The notes under the pieces are model-generated. The model saw only the letters and a list, made by a program, of their open reading frames with translations, searched no databases and had not been told where the DNA came from. From the NCBI RefSeq assembly GCF_000332645.1, contig NZ_AMXN01000002.1:248001-312000 (forward strand): 64,000 bases of DNA, given 5' to 3'. Numbering within the stretch: the stretch's first letter is position 1; every line of letters begins with the position of its first letter. The translations under genes and the position numbers were made by a program. Positions 34,735-42,982 of the stretch are shown here, piece by piece. Source of the stretch: Bacillus inaquosorum KCTC 13429. Its GTDB lineage: Bacteria > Bacillota > Bacilli > Bacillales > Bacillaceae.

Positions 34735-35610
34735 CTACTTTTTTTCCCGGATAACTAATAGCACACCAACTAGAATCAAAGTTGAACCTGCCCAGAAGGT
34801 TCCGCCTATACGTTCTCCTAACAAAAGCCATCCGAGCAATGTTCCAACGAGAGGCTGAAAAAAGAAAAATAAACCTCCACTTGATGCATTCAGCATTTGT
34901 AATCCGCGATTCCAAAGTATAAATGCACAAGCTGTTGAAACAATCCCCAAGTATAATAGCCCGCCCCATATTGTCGGATGAGCCAGCTGCGAGAAATGAA
35001 CTTCATTTACGTTCATCCATACAAAAGGAGTCAAAATAATCATGGCAACCAAGATTGAGTAAGTTGTCACCACAATGGGAGAATAATGATTTGGAACACG
35101 TTTTAAAAGAACAGACATCAGCGCCCATGTTAAAGCAGCAATTAGCAGCGAAATTCCGCCCATTTGATTCGTCATGTCAATGTGACCGTTCCCTAAAATC
35201 ATTAAAACGCCGATAGTCGCCAAAGCCACAGATATTCCCTTTTTTACATTCAACCGTTCTTTTAGCAAAAGCCTAGCAAAGATCACCATAAATGCAGGTG
35301 TGGAAGAAGTAATAATGGCTCCCATTTGTGCAGATGATAGATTAGTGCCAACTTCCTGTGTAACGATTGAAATTGTATTCCCAATGATCCCAATGGCTAT
35401 GATTAACAAAAGGTCACGTCTGTGAATTCGCCAGGATAGCCTTTTTACCAAACCGATAATGAGCAATGCGAGAATTGCTACTGCATATCGCATCCATACC
35501 AGCTCTAATGGGGGTATAACCGATACGACAACCTTTACGACAACATACATACCACCCCAAATGCTGGCGGCTAAAGCCAAATATATAGAACCTAACAAAG
35601 TGTTTTTCAT
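34735..35610 (-). CDS. DMT/EamA-family exporter with structured leader
   Basis: 291 residues, ten hydrophobic segments in two EamA repeats (AASIWGGMYVVVKVVVS at the start, FFFQPLVGTLLGWLLLGERIG in the second half). ACGGAGGG precedes the ATG. Its 5' leader holds an 18-codon frame ending inside a stable hairpin (35647-35737), so expression may depend on translation of that peptide. Substrate unknown. Confidence 0.8.
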   Translation of the reverse strand: MKNTLLGSIYLALAASIWGGMYVVVKVVVSVIPPLELVWMRYAVAILALLIIGLVKRLSWRIHRRDLLLIIAIGIIGNTISIVTQEVGTNLSSAQMGAIITSSTPAFMVIFARLLLKERLNVKKGISVALATIGVLMILGNGHIDMTNQMGGISLLIAALTWALMSVLLKRVPNHYSPIVVTTYSILVAMIILTPFVWMNVNEVHFSQLAHPTIWGGLLYLGIVSTACAFILWNRGLQMLNASSGGLFFFFQPLVGTLLGWLLLGERIGGTFWAGSTLILVGVLLVIREKK

Positions 35611-35646
35611 TTTTGCACCCTCCGTTTTTCATTTAGGTCAATAAAT

Positions 35647-35688
35647 GCCCCTAACGGAGAGAAGTAGTCACCTTACTCCACTAAGGGC
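35647..35688 (-). promoter_or_regulatory. Leader hairpin, possible attenuator
   Basis: On the minus strand the segment at 35688-35676 (GCCCTTAGTGGAG) pairs over 13 positions, several of them G-T pairs, with 35661-35647 (CTCTCCGTTAGGGGC). The stop codon of the 18-codon upstream frame is inside the first arm, so a terminating ribosome would open the stem. No T run follows, so it might act on translation or processing rather than as a terminator. Confidence 0.45.
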
Positions 35689-35737
35689 GGAGAAGTGCTA
35701 CTGGTACATCATTTTCAAATAATGGAGCCCAGAACAT
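35681..35737 (-). CDS. Putative 18-aa leader peptide
   Basis: An ATG at 35737 follows GAGGTGAATAAAC. The peptide MFWAPLFENDVPVALLRP ends in Arg-Pro-stop within the leader hairpin. It lies 70 bases before the DMT exporter start and is read in the same direction. Its aromatic/proline-rich composition fits a sensing peptide, but this is inference. Confidence 0.4.
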   Translation of the reverse strand: MFWAPLFENDVPVALLRP

Positions 35738-35923
35738 GTTTATTCACCTCTGTCAAAAAATGAAGGTATTGATAGTTTAAAAGAAAAACGTAATGAAGTA
35801 AATGAGAGAATCTAATCTGCTTGCCAGTTAAATCATAATTTCTTCGTATTTATGTTTTACCTTCTATACGTTTTTTTGTCATTAAAAAAACATGATGAGT
35901 TTTTTGAGGATATACCCTATCAG

Positions 35924-36484
35924 CTATTCTACAATCCGCTTCAGTATCTTCGCAGGATTTCCACCCGCCACGACGTTATCTGGTACATCCTTTGTGACAA
36001 CTGCACCCGAAGCGATTACAACATTATTGCCGATTTTTACCCCTGGGTTAATAACAGCTCTCCCGCCAATCCAGACATTATGACCGATTATGACTGGAAT
36101 TCCGTATTCCGCTCCCGATATTCTTGTATGTGCATGGAGCGGGTGAGTCGCAGTATAAATATGAACTCCTGGTGCAATAAAACAGTTATCCCCTATTCGA
36201 ATCTCATGAACGTCAAGAAACACACAATCAAAATTAGCAAAGAAATTTTCTCCAACGTGTATGTTGTAGCCATAATCACAACGAAATGTCGGCTCTACGT
36301 AAACATGTTCCCCAGTAGAACCAAACAATTCTTTTAATAAACGGGTTCTTTTCTTGCTATCCGTTTCAAGTGAATCATTAAAAATTCTAGTTAATCTTCT
36401 AGCATTCATTCTTTCAATTCTTAATTCAGGGTCGTCTGCGTTGTAAAGTTCGCCATCTAACATTTTTTGCTTTTCAGTTTTCAT
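35924..36484 (-). CDS. Sugar O-acetyltransferase (maltose acetyltransferase-like)
   Basis: 186 residues. An N-terminal Mac helical domain ([17 protein letters not shown]) is followed by left-handed beta-helix hexapeptide repeats ([20 protein letters not shown], then [20 protein letters not shown] and [12 protein letters not shown]), with the catalytic His in YTATHPLH. It acetylates sugars such as maltose or glucose with acetyl-CoA. It is a relative of Maa, which is encoded elsewhere in strain 168. A TreR-like palindrome lies upstream. Confidence 0.85.
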   Translation of the reverse strand: MKTEKQKMLDGELYNADDPELRIERMNARRLTRIFNDSLETDSKKRTRLLKELFGSTGEHVYVEPTFRCDYGYNIHVGENFFANFDCVFLDVHEIRIGDNCFIAPGVHIYTATHPLHAHTRISGAEYGIPVIIGHNVWIGGRAVINPGVKIGNNVVIASGAVVTKDVPDNVVAGGNPAKILKRIVE

Positions 36485-36527
36485 GATGTAATCTCCTTAG
36501 CCTTTTCACTATTCATACTGCTATATT

Positions 36528-36549
36528 CTAACTTGTATATACAAGTTAG
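36528..36549. promoter_or_regulatory. Perfect 22-bp palindrome, TreR/HutC-type operator
   Basis: The palindrome has the core ACTTGTATATACAAGT flanked by CTA and TAG. It closely matches the operator type of TreR and other HutC-subfamily GntR repressors. It is placed 44-65 bases before the acetyltransferase start, overlapping its likely promoter, and suggests sugar-responsive control. Confidence 0.6.
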
Positions 36550-36654
36550 TTCAAGTTTTCAGAGTACCGATAACATGTTTTTTATGCTCAAGCCTCTCCT
36601 TGATCTGCTTATTAAACGTCTCAGCTGTTCTGGCAAATCCAAAAATATAAACAT

Positions 36655-36690
36655 AAAAAACCATACCGATAATACTTGGTATGGTTTCTT
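36655..36690 (-). terminator. Intrinsic terminator of the yraJ transcript
   Basis: AAACCATACC (36658-36667) pairs with GGTATGGTTT (36678-36687). On the minus strand it is followed by a T run. It lies about 55 bases past the yraJ stop. Confidence 0.75.
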
Positions 36691-36742
36691 TAAGTAGGCC
36701 ACCTAAGAGAGGGCCTATCTCAATATTACTTTTGATCCGAAG

Positions 36743-37105
36743 TTAATTGCATTTGTAACCGACAGGGCCGTCTGAACCTGTGTACACATATGTGTCAGAA
36801 ACATATCCAATATTCACGATCCCCCGGGAATCTTTCCACTGGATTTGGTCCCAAATATTACTCGTTCCATACTTCCCAGTAACAGTCGTTCCATAAGCGT
36901 AACAATAGTAAGGAACACGCGAGCCGCTAGGAATGGAAAGCATAATAGGATAGTTTGTACCTGGACCGCTGCGCATATTTACAGGCGCACCGCTGCTTGT
37001 TGAAACAGTAAAGTACTGAACGGCAAGTGCTTGACTGGAAAAAATGAATAATGATGCAATCATAACGGTTAACATACTCAGCATTTTCAGTTTAGTCAAT
37101 GTCAT
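36743..37105 (-). CDS. yraJ: Secreted SH3-like protein YraJ
   Basis: 120 residues: signal peptide (LTVMIASLFIFSSQALA) and one bacterial SH3-type domain (APVNMRSGPGTNYPIMLSIP, then GTTVTGKYGTSNIWDQI) with conserved cysteines. Bacterial SH3 domains usually contact cell-wall peptides. It is a tandem paralogue of yraI next to it; I assign yraJ because it is nearer to yraK, as in strain 168. Confidence 0.8.
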   Translation of the reverse strand: MTLTKLKMLSMLTVMIASLFIFSSQALAVQYFTVSTSSGAPVNMRSGPGTNYPIMLSIPSGSRVPYYCYAYGTTVTGKYGTSNIWDQIQWKDSRGIVNIGYVSDTYVYTGSDGPVGYKCN

Positions 37106-37150
37106 CCCTCTTTCTTCAATTCCTTCATTTTAAGAATGATAGAACATATG

Positions 37151-37510
37151 CTACCAGCTGCATTTAGGAACAACCGGACCGTCTGAGCCTGTATACATAT
37201 ATGTATCAGAGACAAATCCAGGAACGATCTCCCCGCTGGCAAGCGTCCGCTCTGTGTAATTCCAAATATTACTCGTTCCATACTTTCCAGTTACAGTTGT
37301 ACCGGTTTTGTAGCAATAGATCGGGATGCGGGTTCCGCTCGGAATAGTCGTTACGATCCCCCAACTTGTACCTGGGCCGCTGCGCATATTTACAGGCGCA
37401 CCGCTGCTTGTTGAGACCGTATAATACTGAGCGGCAAGTGCATGGCTAGAAAAAATGAGCAATGATGCAATCATCACCGTTAGTGTACTTAGCGTTTTTA
37501 ATGTCTTCAC
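37151..37510 (-). CDS. yraI: Secreted SH3-like protein YraI
   Basis: 119 residues with a signal peptide (LTVMIASLLIFSSHALA) and an SH3-type domain nearly identical in plan to YraJ (VNMRSGPGTSWGIVTTIPSG), but the last part differs (ASGEIVPGFVSDTYMY). The two genes lie 45 bases apart on the same strand and are a tandem duplication, probably co-transcribed. The gene yraH, which I recall next to yraI in strain 168, is absent. Confidence 0.8.
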   Translation of the reverse strand: MKTLKTLSTLTVMIASLLIFSSHALAAQYYTVSTSSGAPVNMRSGPGTSWGIVTTIPSGTRIPIYCYKTGTTVTGKYGTSNIWNYTERTLASGEIVPGFVSDTYMYTGSDGPVVPKCSW

Positions 37511-37947
37511 CTTATATCCTCCCCCTTAAATGTCGTGCGTTTGACTTTCTTACATCCAGTTAAGGAAAAACCGCGCCCCCTCTCTCTGCCATATATTTAT
37601 CAATGTACCATAAACTAGATCTTTCAAAAGTGGAATTATTCCTATGTTTTCGACAAAAAACTCGTGACATCGTGCATTTTCAAAATTTGCAAATATGACC
37701 TATCCATTTTTAATGAGACAAGGCAGTAAATCACTTTTTTGTGATCATTTCATTAAATGTACAACAGAAGCTGTTTAATTAGAAACGAGGATAAACGTCA
37801 CTGCGTAAAAGCGCTTTGTGTGTTTGATGAGAATAAAGCGACTTGTGACCATTCCGAATATGCCATTTTTATCGGAGAAAAGTTCTTTCTGTATGCTTCA
37901 TCTTATTTTCGGGAAATGTAACGTTGATTAAAGGAGGGTAATTAAAG
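37511..37947. other. Divergent promoter region between yraI and yraG
   Basis: The stretch contains the promoters of two divergent transcription units. A strong AAAGGAGGG site precedes yraG. I see no coding sequence and no clear operator; a glyoxalase gene (yraH) would be expected here in strain 168. Confidence 0.4.
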
Positions 37948-38193
37948 ATGGATCATCAAACATTAGCTGCTCACGAGGCTGTAGACTTACATGAAATCGT
38001 TAACTTTAAAACACTTTGTGTAGCGAAATCGAAATTAATGCAGGGACTTGTGTTTGACCAAGACCTTAAGGACTTGATGCAAAAAGATGTGCAGCAATCC
38101 ATTCAAGACCTTACTGATTTACAAGCGGTTTATGAGCGTGCGCCATTTCAAGCCCCCGTCCCTCAAAGCCGTCCAACGCCAATCATCAATTGA
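37948..38193 (+). CDS. yraG: Spore coat-like protein YraG
   Basis: 81 residues with AAHEAVDLHEIVNFKTLCVA near the start and a second amphipathic helix. It is a paralogue of YraE (39754-39951) and belongs to the small CotF-related proteins made in sporulating cells. First gene of the likely operon yraG-yraF-adhB-yraE-yraD. Confidence 0.8.
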   Translation: MDHQTLAAHEAVDLHEIVNFKTLCVAKSKLMQGLVFDQDLKDLMQKDVQQSIQDLTDLQAVYERAPFQAPVPQSRPTPIIN

Positions 38194-38210
38194 AAGGAAG
38201 GTAAGCCCCT

Positions 38211-38579
38211 TTGAATCATGATCACTTAGACCCAATTAATTCGCTAAATGTGCCTGAACTTGCAGATACCACATTTGCGATGGATTTTCTTATTCGAGCA
38301 AAAGAAGGCGTGAGGAATACTGCTGTTGCCTTGACTGAAACCGCATCACCAGATGTAAGAGCTTTGTTGCGGAAGCAGCTGATGCAAGGAATCGCGATGC
38401 ACCAAGAAATTACGGAACTGATGATAAGCAAAAAATGGTTCCATCCATATGAACTAAGCGAACAGTATAAGTTGGATCAGCTCTCTGCAAAAAACACGAT
38501 CATGGTCGGCAACATGAACCTCTTTCCTGAGGACACAAATCGAAAAGGGATGTTTGACCGGACACCTGATGAACACTAA
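38211..38579 (+). CDS. yraF: CotF-like spore protein YraF
   Basis: 122 residues starting at a TTG after GGAAGGTAAGCCCC. The CotF domain is recognisable from the helix [20 protein letters not shown] and the motif [20 protein letters not shown]. It is a paralogue of YraD. It follows yraG by 17 bases and precedes adhB by 18. Confidence 0.8.
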   Translation: MNHDHLDPINSLNVPELADTTFAMDFLIRAKEGVRNTAVALTETASPDVRALLRKQLMQGIAMHQEITELMISKKWFHPYELSEQYKLDQLSAKNTIMVGNMNLFPEDTNRKGMFDRTPDEH

Positions 38580-38597
38580 CACTGGAGGTTTTACAGC

Positions 38598-39734
38598 ATG
38601 AAGGCAGTAACGTATCAAGGCATTAAAAATGTTGTTGTCAAAGATGTGCCAGATCCAAAGATTGAAAAGTCCGATGACATGATTATAAAAGTCACAAGTA
38701 CAGCCATTTGCGGATCAGATTTACATTTAATCCATGGATTGATTCCTAATCTGCAAGAAGACTATGTTATCGGCCATGAACCGATGGGAATCGTGGAAGA
38801 AGTTGGACCAGGGGTTACACAGGTGAAAAAAGGTGACCGCGTCATTATTCCTTTTACTATCGCCTGCGGTGAATGCTTTTTTTGTAAAAACCAACTGGAA
38901 AGCCAATGTGATCAATCTAATGACAATGGAGAAATGGGCGCCTATTTCGGCTATTCAGGGCATACCGGCGGTTATCCAGGCGGGCAGGCAGAATATTTAA
39001 GAGTGCCGTTTGCGAATTTTACCCATTTTAAAATTCCTGAAACCTGCGAGGAACCCGATGAAAAATTAAGCGTAATTGCGGATGCCATGACCACCGGCTT
39101 TTGGAGTGTTGACAATGCCGGGGTAAAAGACGGCGATACAGTTATCGTTCTCGGCTGCGGACCAGTCGGCCTGTTTGCTCAAAAGTTTTGTTGGCTAAAG
39201 GGCGCAAAACGCGTCATAGCAGTTGACTATGTAAACTATCGCTTACTGCATGCGAAACGAACAAACAAAGTAGAAATCGTTAATTTTGAAGACCATAAGA
39301 ATACAGGGAGTTACTTGAAGGAAATCACCAAAGGCGGAGCGGACGTTGTCATTGACGCTGTTGGGATGGATGGGAAAATGAGCGACCTCGAGTTCCTTGC
39401 CAGCGGATTAAAGCTTCATGGCGGAACGATGAGTGCATTGGTCATTGCTTCCCAGGCCGTTCGAAAAGGAGGAACGATACAAATTACAGGTGTGTATGGC
39501 GGCAGATATAACGGTTTTCCATTAGGTGATATTATGCAGCGAAACGTCAATATACGCTCTGGACAAGCCCCAGTGATCCACTATATGCCATACATGTTTG
39601 AATTAGTGTCGACAGGTAAAATTGATCCGGGAGACGTTGTAAGTCATGTCCTGCCGCTCAGTGAAGCCAAGCACGGCTATGACATTTTTGATACCAAAAT
39701 GGATGATTGTATAAAAGTTGTGTTAAAACCTTAA
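38598..39734 (+). CDS. adhB: Zinc-dependent alcohol dehydrogenase AdhB
   Basis: 378 residues. Catalytic zinc ligands are in AICGSDLHL and GHEPMG, the structural zinc loop is CGECFFCKNQLESQC, and the NAD-binding fold is GCGPVGLFAQKFCW. It is related to glutathione-independent formaldehyde dehydrogenases. Its position between two pairs of coat-like genes suggests a role in the developing spore. Confidence 0.85.
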   Translation: MKAVTYQGIKNVVVKDVPDPKIEKSDDMIIKVTSTAICGSDLHLIHGLIPNLQEDYVIGHEPMGIVEEVGPGVTQVKKGDRVIIPFTIACGECFFCKNQLESQCDQSNDNGEMGAYFGYSGHTGGYPGGQAEYLRVPFANFTHFKIPETCEEPDEKLSVIADAMTTGFWSVDNAGVKDGDTVIVLGCGPVGLFAQKFCWLKGAKRVIAVDYVNYRLLHAKRTNKVEIVNFEDHKNTGSYLKEITKGGADVVIDAVGMDGKMSDLEFLASGLKLHGGTMSALVIASQAVRKGGTIQITGVYGGRYNGFPLGDIMQRNVNIRSGQAPVIHYMPYMFELVSTGKIDPGDVVSHVLPLSEAKHGYDIFDTKMDDCIKVVLKP

Positions 39735-39753
39735 GAAAACGGAGGTGACGGGA

Positions 39754-39951
39754 ATGGAATACGCCTTACACGAAGTGCTAGAAGTCCAAGAAATGACTGC
39801 ATTTAAGACACTTTGTTTAACGAAATCCAAAACAATGAAGGCGCTGGTGTCTGATCCGAAGCTTAAAGCAATCATGCAGCAAGACGTTGACATCACCACA
39901 CGGCAGCTGCAGGAATTTGCCTCTATTTTATCTAATGCAAAGCATGAATGA
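39754..39951 (+). CDS. yraE: Spore coat-like protein YraE
   Basis: 65 residues from the ATG at 39754, placed five bases after GGAGGTGA (a GTG-started frame at 39745 overlaps that site). The sequence LHEVLEVQEMTAFKTLCLTK matches YraG strongly. Fourth gene of the set. Confidence 0.8.
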   Translation: MEYALHEVLEVQEMTAFKTLCLTKSKTMKALVSDPKLKAIMQQDVDITTRQLQEFASILSNAKHE

Positions 39952-39966
39952 GGAGATGAGTGAATA

Positions 39967-40266
39967 ATGAATCCTATCATTGAATATCTGACCGGCATGA
40001 ATGTTCTAACAGACCAAATCATCGCCATGGACTTATTGATTGCAGCAAAAAACGGAGTCAGAAATTATGCGATGGCCGCAACGGAAGCGGGAACGCCTGA
40101 AGTGAAAGAGATCCTTATCCGTCATTTAGAGGAAGCCCTCGATATGCACGAACAAATCTCAAGCTATATGATGGAAAAGGGCTGGTACCACCCTTGGAAT
40201 ACAGACGAACAAGTCAAGCTGAATTTACAAAATATTGATACGGCGATTCAATTGCCAACCCTTTAA
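39967..40266 (+). CDS. yraD: CotF-like spore protein YraD
   Basis: 99 residues with the CotF pattern MDLLIAAKNGVRNYAMAATE and MHEQISSYMMEKGWYHPWNT, paralogous to YraF. Last gene of the set; a hairpin follows at 40284-40323. Confidence 0.8.
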   Translation: MNPIIEYLTGMNVLTDQIIAMDLLIAAKNGVRNYAMAATEAGTPEVKEILIRHLEEALDMHEQISSYMMEKGWYHPWNTDEQVKLNLQNIDTAIQLPTL

Positions 40267-40283
40267 CGGACAATGATTGATTT

Positions 40284-40323
40284 GCTGAGGAACAGTCTTG
40301 ATTGACCATAACTGTGCCTCAGC
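40284..40323 (+). terminator. Hairpin after yraD
   Basis: GCTGAGGAACAGT and ACTGTGCCTCAGC pair over 12 bp with one mismatch. The T run is weak. It probably ends the yraG-yraD transcript. Confidence 0.5.
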
Positions 40324-40442
40324 TTCTGTATGGTAAAAGTTGAATCGTAATGAGACTGGCAATAATAAGGCATCATTTTCATCAGTTTTTGTAACAGTTC
40401 CTTTAGTTTTTTCGGCTTCTTCTTCTTTTGGGAACCGTTTTT

Positions 40443-40721
40443 TTAACTCTTCGTGAACCCGCTTCTTCCCAGCTGGTCTTCTATCGTTTGCAAGGCCTGT
40501 TCCTCGTCAATCCCTTCAGCTCTGATTTGAATGTGAGTTCCAGGTGTAATGCCTAATGACATCACATCAATAAGGGACTTTGGCGGTTTTTTCAGATTAA
40601 CGCATTTCTTCTGATGTAGAAGAAATACGTGAGAATGAAACTTGCAGGCTGCACGAACCAGCAAGGTTGCTGCACGGGCAAACCCTGTACTTGCAATAAT
40701 TGTATACTGTTTTTCAATCAT
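40443..40721 (-). CDS. Crh-like HPr paralogue lacking the phosphorylated histidine
   Basis: 92 residues with the HPr fold. Around the active site it reads STGFARAATLLV where HPr has the block GIHARPAT, so His15 is missing and the site one residue shorter. The regulatory serine is kept (PKSLIDVMSLGI, Ser49), with a four-residue insertion before it. This pattern matches Crh, which works only as a Ser-phosphorylated corepressor of CcpA. AAGGAGCATGGGAGC precedes the ATG, and the aldo/keto reductase gene ends 35 bases upstream, so the two are probably co-transcribed. Confidence 0.65.
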   Translation of the reverse strand: MIEKQYTIIASTGFARAATLLVRAACKFHSHVFLLHQKKCVNLKKPPKSLIDVMSLGITPGTHIQIRAEGIDEEQALQTIEDQLGRSGFTKS

Positions 40722-40756
40722 GCTCCCATGCTCCTTATCCCCATAGTAACGGCATT

Positions 40757-41737
40757 TTAATGGTGGCCGACTATCGGATGGGGTACATATGGTTCTTCTA
40801 AAAGCGCGATTTCTTCAGATGTTAACTTAACAGATAGAGCTCTGACAGCATCTTCGAGGTGGGACATTTTCGTAGCACCAATAATAGGAGCTGTTACTGG
40901 TTCCTTCTGCAGCAGCCAAGCAAGCGCGATATGGGTTCGGGAAACTCCGTGTTTTTCTGCGATTGCCGCAAGCCGCTCCACGACCAGCCAGTCAGCATCA
41001 GCAGTCGCATCGTATTTGGATTTCTGGATTTGATCGGTTTCGGAGCGATGCGTTGTTTCAGACCATTCACGTGTCAATCTTCCAGATGCGAGCGGGCTGT
41101 ACGGAGTCACTCCCATTTTTTCTTCTTTGCAAAGCGGCAGCATTTCCCTCTCCTCTTCTCGGTATATCAGGTTTAAGTGATTCTGCATCGACACAAATTT
41201 GGTCCATCCATTCTTCTCTGCAACATGTAACGCCTTCTGGAACTGCCACGCATACATCGCAGAAGCGCCAATATACCTTGTCTTCCCGGCCTTCACCACA
41301 TCATGCAATGCTTCCATCGTTTCTTCAATGGGTGTATGGTAATCCCAGCGGTGGATGATGTAAAGGTCTACATAGTCTGTTCCCAGTCTCTTAAGACTTT
41401 TATCAATTTCACTCATGATCGCCTTCCGTGAGAGGCCGGCACCATTTGGGCCCTCATGCATTCGCTGATGGACCTTCGTCGCAAGCACGATTTCATCTCG
41501 ATTGGCATAATCCTTTAACGCTCTGCCAAGTATTTCTTCACTTGCTCCCATTGAATACACATTCGCCGTATCAAAAAAATTGATGCCAAGCTCAAGTGCT
41601 TTTTTGATGATGGGGCGGCTCTTTTCTTCATCGAGTACCCATTGATGAACCCACTTTTCTGCTGCACCAAAGCTCATACACCCCAGACAAAGCCTGGAGA
41701 CATCTAAACCCGAATGTCCAAGTTTTACATAATCCAT
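40757..41737 (-). CDS. Aldo/keto reductase
   Basis: 326 residues: NADPH-dependent TIM barrel with NFFDTANVYSMGASEEILGR (Asp and Tyr), the lysine in VLATKVHQRM, the histidine in LYIIHRWDYH, and TAPIIGATKMSHL in the cofactor site. It resembles YajO-type reductases. It precedes the Crh-like gene and is divergent from an AraC regulator, which probably controls both. A fragment of a paralogue survives at 21208-21309. Confidence 0.85.
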   Translation of the reverse strand: MDYVKLGHSGLDVSRLCLGCMSFGAAEKWVHQWVLDEEKSRPIIKKALELGINFFDTANVYSMGASEEILGRALKDYANRDEIVLATKVHQRMHEGPNGAGLSRKAIMSEIDKSLKRLGTDYVDLYIIHRWDYHTPIEETMEALHDVVKAGKTRYIGASAMYAWQFQKALHVAEKNGWTKFVSMQNHLNLIYREEEREMLPLCKEEKMGVTPYSPLASGRLTREWSETTHRSETDQIQKSKYDATADADWLVVERLAAIAEKHGVSRTHIALAWLLQKEPVTAPIIGATKMSHLEDAVRALSVKLTSEEIALLEEPYVPHPIVGHH

Positions 41738-41902
41738 TTCTTGAGTCCCCTCTTTCCTTTTATCTGCTTCTCATTATGCAATGAATGCAAAAGCAGCCGT
41801 TATCCCATTTGTATCAAATGATTGCCTAATCCTCTCACAGCCAATGACACCACTTGCAAACAAGCATTATAATGAAAAATATCAAGTGAAGGAGAATGAC
41901 GT

Positions 41903-42805
41903 ATGTCTGTACGAATAGCCCAACAACAGGAAGAGCTTGCCGAACTCATTGAACGTTATTCATGCCGGGACGGTGTTCACAAGACTGCTGTTCCGTCTTT
42001 ATTTTTCATCAGTGAATCTCATGCTTCCGAACCGGTTTATAGCGTTTACAAGCCATCATTTTGTGTGATTGTTCAAGGTGAAAAAGAAGTATTACTTGCA
42101 AAGGAGCGCATGAGGTACAGCCCTGCTGATTACCTTGTTGCATCTGTTAACTTGCCGGTTGCCGGGCAAGTGATAAAAGCCTCATGTGATGAGCCTTATT
42201 TGGCTCTTAAGCTAGAATTTACTCCGAGCCAAGTCTTAGAGGTTTTAAGTGATTCTGACTTTCAAGCAGGGCCAAAAAAACACACGGAGAGGGCAATGTT
42301 TGTCAGTAAAATAGAGCCAGCTTTGCTGGATGCAGTTCTCAGGTTAGCCTTTTTGCTGGACACCCCGAAAGACATCCCGGTACTTGCCCCTATATTTACA
42401 AAGGAAATTCTCTATAGGGTTCTGCAAGGGCCGCACGGACGAACTCTGGAGCAAATTGCGATTGAGGAGAGCTATACCTATCGAATCAAAGATGTCATCG
42501 AACACATCATGAGGGAATTTGACCGGCCCCTTCGAACTGAGGAGCTTGCAGATATAGCGAATATGAGTGTTTCCTCCCTGCACAGGCACTTTAAAACTGT
42601 GACAGCTATGAGCCCGATTCAGTTCCAAAAACAGCTGAGACTGCAGGAAGCCAGACGCCTGTTATTAACGAAGTCAACAGATGCCGCAGATGCTGCATTC
42701 CGGGTCGGCTATGAAAGCCCATCACAATTCAGCCGTGAATACTCCCGCATGTTTGGTTTTCCGCCTAAAGAAGATATTAAACGGCTGAGGGGAAGATCTG
42801 ACTAA
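41903..42805 (+). CDS. AraC-family regulator (AraC_N type)
   Basis: 300 residues with an N-terminal AraC_N domain (PVYSVYKPSFCVIVQGEKEV) and two C-terminal helix-turn-helix motifs (LRTEELADIANMSVSSLHRH and DAADAAFRVGYESPSQFSRE). It lies 165 bp from, and divergent to, the aldo/keto reductase gene. Related regulators of this type control neighbouring oxidoreductases. Strain 168 does not, as I recall, have this block between yraD and adhR. Confidence 0.85.
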   Translation: MSVRIAQQQEELAELIERYSCRDGVHKTAVPSLFFISESHASEPVYSVYKPSFCVIVQGEKEVLLAKERMRYSPADYLVASVNLPVAGQVIKASCDEPYLALKLEFTPSQVLEVLSDSDFQAGPKKHTERAMFVSKIEPALLDAVLRLAFLLDTPKDIPVLAPIFTKEILYRVLQGPHGRTLEQIAIEESYTYRIKDVIEHIMREFDRPLRTEELADIANMSVSSLHRHFKTVTAMSPIQFQKQLRLQEARRLLLTKSTDAADAAFRVGYESPSQFSREYSRMFGFPPKEDIKRLRGRSD

Positions 42806-42925
42806 ATGAGCAACGGGGATTTATATTTTTTAAAGACCATACTAACTGTTTTTTTGATAGCTAAAGTAAGTTTTCGACTTAACGTCAAATATAAAAGCTG
42901 CTTTCCTCCTCATTCCTAAACAATA

Positions 42926-42970
42926 AAGGCTGAAGAGATTTTTTATTTTTAAAAATCACCTTCAGCCTTA
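42926..42970. terminator. Terminator between convergent genes
   Basis: AAGGCTGAA and TTCAGCCTT plus inner GATTTTT/AAAAATC pairs form a long stem at 42926-42970, between the AraC gene and the minus-strand MerR gene. Confidence 0.6.
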
Positions 42971-42982
42971 AACCATTTGTTT

